Shown here: positions 4,842-8,004 of the stretch, in pieces
Layout of the letters: each line of letters opens with the position of its first letter
Numbering within the stretch: position 1 is the stretch's first letter
DNA from: Chloroflexota bacterium
GTDB lineage: Bacteria; Chloroflexota; Limnocylindria; Limnocylindrales; CSP1-4
Length of the DNA: 8,004 bases
Direction: 5' to 3'
Assembly (NCBI GenBank): GCA_003157175.1
Contig: PMIQ01000159.1
Span: 5,727 to 13,730, forward strand
Position numbers and translations under genes: made by a program
The notes under the pieces: generated by a model
What the model was told of the DNA's origin: nothing
Databases searched by the model: none
Seen by the model: the letters and a program-made list of their open reading frames with translations, nothing else

Positions 4842-5623
4842 GCGATCGAGGGCCGAAGGGGGTCAGGGCGGTGCCGGCCTCCGGAAACCCGACCGTCGAC
4901 CCGGCTGCGGCAGCGTCGCCCGGGGCCGCCGCGGCAGCCAGGGCCGCGGCGAGGAGCCAGCTCGCGCCCCTTGGCCCGGGCGAGTTGACCGCTCCGATCG
5001 TCGTTCCCAACACTCTTTGGCGGGCGGCCAACCCGCTCGCCTACGACGGCGGGCGACCGGCCGAGATCACCCACCTGCGCGAATTCGGCCTGACCGACGT
5101 CGGGCGCCGCGACGACGCGCGCTGGGGCGCACTCCAGATCGTTCCGACCAAGGCGGACTACATCCTCGACCTGATCCGGGCCAACAGCCTGTGGCCGCTC
5201 CTCTCGGGCCTGGCCTGCTGTGCCTTCGAGATGATGTCGGGCGCCACCAGCAAGTTCGACATGGACCGCTGGGGCATGTTCCCGTTCCGGGCCTCGCCCC
5301 GCCAGTCGGACGTTCTCATCGTCGCCGGAACGCTCACCACCAAGATGTCCGGGCCGCTGATCCGGCTGTGGGAGCAGATGCCGGAGCCCAAGTGGTGCGT
5401 CGCCCTGGGCGATTGCACCGTCTCGGGCGGTCGCTACAAGAGGAGCTACTCGACGGTCCAGGGCATCGACCGTGTCATGCCCGTGGACGTCTACATCCCC
5501 GGCTGCCCGCCACGCCCGGAAGGCCTCATCTACGGCATGCTCCAGCTCGGGCAGCTCGTCAAGGATCAGCGCGGGCACTGGCCCGAGCGCGAGATCGGCC
5601 CAACCGTACCGGACAAGATCTGA
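4832..5623 (+). CDS. nuoB: NADH-quinone oxidoreductase subunit B (N2 cluster subunit)
   Basis: NuoB binds the terminal [4Fe-4S] cluster N2, which passes electrons to quinone at the junction of the peripheral and membrane arms of complex I. In this 263-residue reading the cluster ligands are visible: Cys129 and Cys130 in GLACCAFEMM, Cys195 in GDCTVSGG, and Cys225 in PGCPPRPEGL. RASPRQSDVLIVAGTLTTKM (153-172), PEPKWCVALG and GIDRVMPVDVYIPGCPP (211-227) are standard. Two features are unusual: Asp in GDC, where most NuoB have a small residue (GAC or GSC), and a long N-terminal extension. The conserved domain starts near residue 105, after an Ala-rich linker (about 25-50) and a segment (about 50-105) that I cannot match. 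Family members are commonly 160-220 residues. The GTG start at 4832 overlaps nuoA by ten bases; starting at the GTG at 4871 would shorten the protein by 13 residues. nuoC follows after three bases. Confidence 0.95.
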   Translation: MAVGDRGPKGVRAVPASGNPTVDPAAAASPGAAAAARAAARSQLAPLGPGELTAPIVVPNTLWRAANPLAYDGGRPAEITHLREFGLTDVGRRDDARWGALQIVPTKADYILDLIRANSLWPLLSGLACCAFEMMSGATSKFDMDRWGMFPFRASPRQSDVLIVAGTLTTKMSGPLIRLWEQMPEPKWCVALGDCTVSGGRYKRSYSTVQGIDRVMPVDVYIPGCPPRPEGLIYGMLQLGQLVKDQRGHWPEREIGPTVPDKI

Positions 5624-5626
5624 CCG

Positions 5627-6184
5627 ATGGATCGCAACCTCAAGCGCCGTCTGGAAGCGCGCCTTGACGCGCAGATCCAGGGCCCGATTCGCCAGCGCCA
5701 CGACCAGACCGAGATTCGAATCAAGCCGGGCGACGCCCCGGACGTGCTCCGTACGGTGCACGACTCCGTCGATCTCCGCTTCGAGATCCTGGCGGACCTG
5801 GCCGGCGTCGACACGGGCGCCGAGATGCAGGTCGTGTACCACCTATGGAGCGAAACCAGCCCGGACTGGTTGCGCATCATCGTCGACGGGATCTCCCGCG
5901 ACGATCCGCGGTGCCCCTCCGCCACGTTCCTGTGGACCGGCGCGGAGTGGCTCGAGCGCGAGGCGTACGACATGTTCGGCATCATCTTCGAGGGCAACCG
6001 CGACCTGCGCCGCATCTTCATGCCGCCCGACTACACGAGCTTCCCACTCCGCAAGGATTTCCTCCTGCCCGACGATGCAGCCCGATCACCGGGTGAGGGC
6101 GTCAGACACATCGAGCGACCCTACGGCCCCGCCGTCGTGGCCGACGACCCCGCAGCCGGCGTCCGCCGGGCGCCGGCGAGTTGA
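5627..6184 (+). CDS. nuoC: NADH-quinone oxidoreductase subunit C (30 kDa type)
   Basis: NuoC is a peripheral-arm structural subunit packed against NuoD and has no cofactor of its own. The 185-residue protein has a variable N-terminus, then LRFEILADLAGVD, MQVVYHLWS and the near-invariant block WLEREAYDMFGIIFEGNRDL (residues about 108-127), followed by RRIFMPPDYTSFPLRKDFLL, which matches the 30-kDa subunit signature. It is a separate protein, not fused to NuoD as in E. coli NuoCD. The ATG lies three bases after the nuoB stop without a good ribosome binding site, so translational coupling is likely. The last ~35 residues after LLPDDA are a Pro/Ala/Arg-rich tail. Its TGA at 6182-6184 overlaps the ribosome binding site of nuoD. 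Confidence 0.95.
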   Translation: MDRNLKRRLEARLDAQIQGPIRQRHDQTEIRIKPGDAPDVLRTVHDSVDLRFEILADLAGVDTGAEMQVVYHLWSETSPDWLRIIVDGISRDDPRCPSATFLWTGAEWLEREAYDMFGIIFEGNRDLRRIFMPPDYTSFPLRKDFLLPDDAARSPGEGVRHIERPYGPAVVADDPAAGVRRAPAS

Positions 6185-6186
6185 GG
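6183..6186 (+). promoter_or_regulatory. Ribosome binding site of nuoD
   Basis: GAGG overlaps the nuoC stop codon and ends six nt before the ATG at 6193. It picks this ATG over the in-frame TTG at 6181, which would bury the site in the coding sequence. Confidence 0.6.
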
Positions 6187-6192
6187 ACAGAG

Positions 6193-7485
6193 ATGCCGAC
6201 CCGCCCTGCCCGCCCGACGACCCGCGCCGCAGGCGCCCGGCCCGCCCGCCCGGTGGAGCCGCGCCCGTCGGAGCAGCAACGCTCCGAAGACGACCCGCGC
6301 ATCATGCTCGACCGCGAGATCAGCGCGGATCTGTACGAGCCGATCCCGCCCTACCCCACCCGGACCGAGCGCGAGGGCGAGTTCTACACCCGCGGCGACG
6401 GGGAGATGTTCATCAACATCGGCCCGCACCACCCGGCCACCCACGGCGTCCTTCGCCTGGTCCTGAAGCTCTCGGGCGAGCAGATAGTCGACGTGGACCC
6501 GGTCCTCGGCTATCTCCACCGCGGCGTCGAGAAGATCTGCGAGAACTCGGATTACTACCACGTCATCGATCAGGTGGACCCGCTCGAGTACGTGAGCTCT
6601 CTGTTCCAGGAGTGGGCCGCGGTCCTCTCGTTCGAGAAGCTCATGGACGTGGAGGTGCCGCGACGGGCGGAGTACATCCGGGTCCTCTCCGGCGAGCTTC
6701 TGCGCATCGCCAGCCACACCCTCTACATAGGCTTCCTGGCCCTGGACCTGGGCGGTCTGACGCCGATCCTCTACAGCTTCATCGAGCGCGATGAGATCGT
6801 GGAGATGCTGGCGGCTCTCACCGGCGCGCGGATGTTGTTCAACTACTTCCGTATCGGCGGCGTAAACGGCGACCTCAACCACGAGTTCATGAGCCGCCTG
6901 GGCGACTGGATGAGCCGCGCGGCCAAGCAGACCGAGGCCGATGCCGCGCTGCTGAACGAGAACGAGATCTTCGTTCGACGGACCCGGGGCGTGGGCGTCC
7001 TGGACCGGGCCACGGCCCTCCGCTTTGGGGTTACAGGCGGGAACCTGCGCGCTGCCGGCGTGCCGTTCGACATCCGACGAGCTCACCCGTACAGCATCTA
7101 CCCGGAGCTCGACTTCAACATCCCAACCCGCGATGAGGGCGACTCGCTGGCGCGCTACCTGATCCGCGTGGACGAGGTTCGGGAGTCTATCAAGATCATC
7201 GACCAATGCCTCCACAACATGCCCGACGGCCCGGTCATGGCGAAGCTGCCGAGGCTGCTGCGCCCGCGGCCCGGACGGGCCTGGGGCGCGTGCGAGGGGC
7301 CGCGAGGAATGCTGGGCGTCTACACGATCAGCGACGGCTCGGACCAGCCGTTCCGCTTCCGGATCCACGACCCGAGCTTCATGAACCTGGAGACGGTGCC
7401 CACATTGCTGCCGGGCAATCTGCTGGCGGACACCATGACCATCGTCGCCTCGCTCGATCCGGTCCTGGGCGGGATCGACAAGTGA
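6193..7485 (+). CDS. nuoD: NADH-quinone oxidoreductase subunit D (49 kDa type)
   Basis: NuoD lines the quinone-binding chamber next to cluster N2. The 430-residue protein has a Pro/Arg-rich N-terminal extension of about 65 residues and then the complete family domain. INIGPHHPATHGVLRLVLKL (74-93) contains His84, equivalent to the quinone-contacting His of Thermus Nqo4 (His38) and bovine NDUFS2 (His59). GYLHRGVEK (106-114) contains Arg110, equivalent to the dimethylated Arg85 of bovine NDUFS2. DPLEYVSSL contains Tyr133, equivalent to the quinone-contacting Tyr (Thermus 87, bovine 108). The spacings between these three residues agree exactly with the bovine numbering (26 and 23). Further motifs are NYFRIGGVNGDL, RTRGVGVL, SDGSDQPFRFRIHDPSFMNL and, at the end, SLDPVLGGIDK. 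It starts at ATG 6193 with GAGG six nt upstream. The next gene is nuoH, ten bases on, rather than nuoE. Confidence 0.97.
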   Translation: MPTRPARPTTRAAGARPARPVEPRPSEQQRSEDDPRIMLDREISADLYEPIPPYPTRTEREGEFYTRGDGEMFINIGPHHPATHGVLRLVLKLSGEQIVDVDPVLGYLHRGVEKICENSDYYHVIDQVDPLEYVSSLFQEWAAVLSFEKLMDVEVPRRAEYIRVLSGELLRIASHTLYIGFLALDLGGLTPILYSFIERDEIVEMLAALTGARMLFNYFRIGGVNGDLNHEFMSRLGDWMSRAAKQTEADAALLNENEIFVRRTRGVGVLDRATALRFGVTGGNLRAAGVPFDIRRAHPYSIYPELDFNIPTRDEGDSLARYLIRVDEVRESIKIIDQCLHNMPDGPVMAKLPRLLRPRPGRAWGACEGPRGMLGVYTISDGSDQPFRFRIHDPSFMNLETVPTLLPGNLLADTMTIVASLDPVLGGIDK

Positions 7486-7495
7486 GGGCCGTCCG

Positions 7496-8004
7496 ATGAC
7501 CTTGGCCGCTCGGACCTGGGGTCGCATGTCCCTGACCGCCCGCCTGACCGCGATCCTCTTGCCGCTGGCCGTTCTGCTGGCCATCGGCACCGTCGTGGGC
7601 ATCGTCTTCATCCTGCCGCCCACGATCGACTTCCTGGGGGCGAACATGCCGCTGGTTCGGTTCGGCGTCGCGGTCGTGGGAATCCTGGTTCTGACCATCC
7701 CGACGGCCTTCGTGCTGATCTACCTGGAGCTGAAGATCATCGCCCGCATGAACCTGCGAGTCGGGCCCAACCGGATCGGCCCGTGGGGCGCGGCGATGAG
7801 CCTGGTCCACGGCTTCAAGGTCCTCTCCAAGGAAGACTTCGCGCCCACCGGCGCCGATATCACGGTCTTCACGCTGGCCCCGGTCGTCACCTTCCTGGCC
7901 AGCGTCATGACCCTGCTCGTCATCCCGTTCGCGCCCGGCATCTTCGGCCAGGACCTCAACATCGGCCTGCTCTACTTCTTCGCCATGAGCGGCCTCTCCG
8001 TCCT
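7496..8004 (+). CDS. nuoH: NADH-quinone oxidoreductase subunit H, 5' part
   Basis: NuoH is the membrane subunit that forms the quinone entry tunnel and joins the peripheral arm to the proton-pumping arm. The visible 169 complete codons begin at an ATG ten bases after nuoD, with GAGGG seven nt upstream; the right edge of the window cuts the gene, which is normally 330-420 codons long. Hydrophobic helices lie at about 16-40, 54-77 and 123-147. The loop after helix 2 carries the family signature ARMNLRVGPNRIGPWG (83-98), followed by HGFKVLSKEDFAPTGAD (105-121), LAPVVTFL and DLNIGLLYFFAMSGLSV (153-169). An earlier part of the signature reads LELK (77-80), where most NuoH have ERK or ERR. An in-frame ATG at 7526 (residue 11) is a possible alternative start with a weaker upstream site. 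Confidence 0.95.
   Translation, partial: MTLAARTWGRMSLTARLTAILLPLAVLLAIGTVVGIVFILPPTIDFLGANMPLVRFGVAVVGILVLTIPTAFVLIYLELKIIARMNLRVGPNRIGPWGAAMSLVHGFKVLSKEDFAPTGADITVFTLAPVVTFLASVMTLLVIPFAPGIFGQDLNIGLLYFFAMSGLSV

Noticed and set aside
6961..7060. VTGGNLRAAG in NuoD, where many family members have G-P before the Asn or Ser
   Set aside because: Thermus Nqo4 has a comparable TGGSLRASG, so this is normal variation rather than a defect.
6121..7698. Minus-strand open frame of 525 codons opposite nuoD and the start of nuoH
   Set aside because: It is antisense to two certain genes. Stop-free antisense frames are expected where third positions are nearly always G or C.

Overview
The window is about 70% G+C, with strong third-position G/C bias, GTG starts and overlapping genes. 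The proteins look like a high-GC, aerobically or otherwise respiring bacterium. The NuoB/NuoD sequences and the lack of nuoEFG between nuoD and nuoH would fit Chloroflexota, but that placement is a judgement from memory of families. An actinobacterial or other high-GC lineage cannot be excluded from this window alone.

Layout, left to right. (1) Positions 3-731, + strand: the 3' part of a probable exported protein with three PepSY-like segments, followed at once by a strong hairpin. (2) Positions 798-1490, - strand: folK, the folate-pathway pyrophosphokinase, with an unusual Gly/Ala-rich insertion. It converges on gene 1 and diverges from what follows. (3) Positions 1568-3996, + strand: a two-gene unit with an ATGA overlap. 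The first gene is an unrecognised protein with a CofC/MobA-like nucleotidyltransferase N-terminal half. The second is a MidA/NDUFAF7-family SAM-dependent methyltransferase. The unit probably starts from a TAGACT -10 box only 6 nt before the GTG start, so its transcript may be leaderless. (4) Positions 3997-4484: a 488-nt non-coding stretch with several inverted repeats, a second TAGACT promoter and a roughly 110-nt leader. (5) Positions 4485 to the right edge, + strand: nuoA-nuoB-nuoC-nuoD-nuoH, tightly packed and cut inside nuoH. These encode the quinone/N2 module and the first membrane subunits of respiratory complex I.

The genes connect through complex I. NuoB carries the N2 cluster ligands, NuoD and NuoH form the quinone chamber, and NuoA is a membrane subunit beside NuoH. 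The mitochondrial relative of the methyltransferase, NDUFAF7, dimethylates an arginine in the NuoD counterpart NDUFS2. The equivalent arginine (Arg110, in GYLHRG) is present in this NuoD. A likely modifying enzyme therefore sits directly upstream of the operon that encodes its likely substrate. The NADH-oxidising subunit genes nuoE, nuoF and nuoG are not at their usual place between nuoD and nuoH, so the electron input of this complex cannot be read from the window. I saw no tRNA, rRNA, CRISPR array, insertion sequence or other mobile element.
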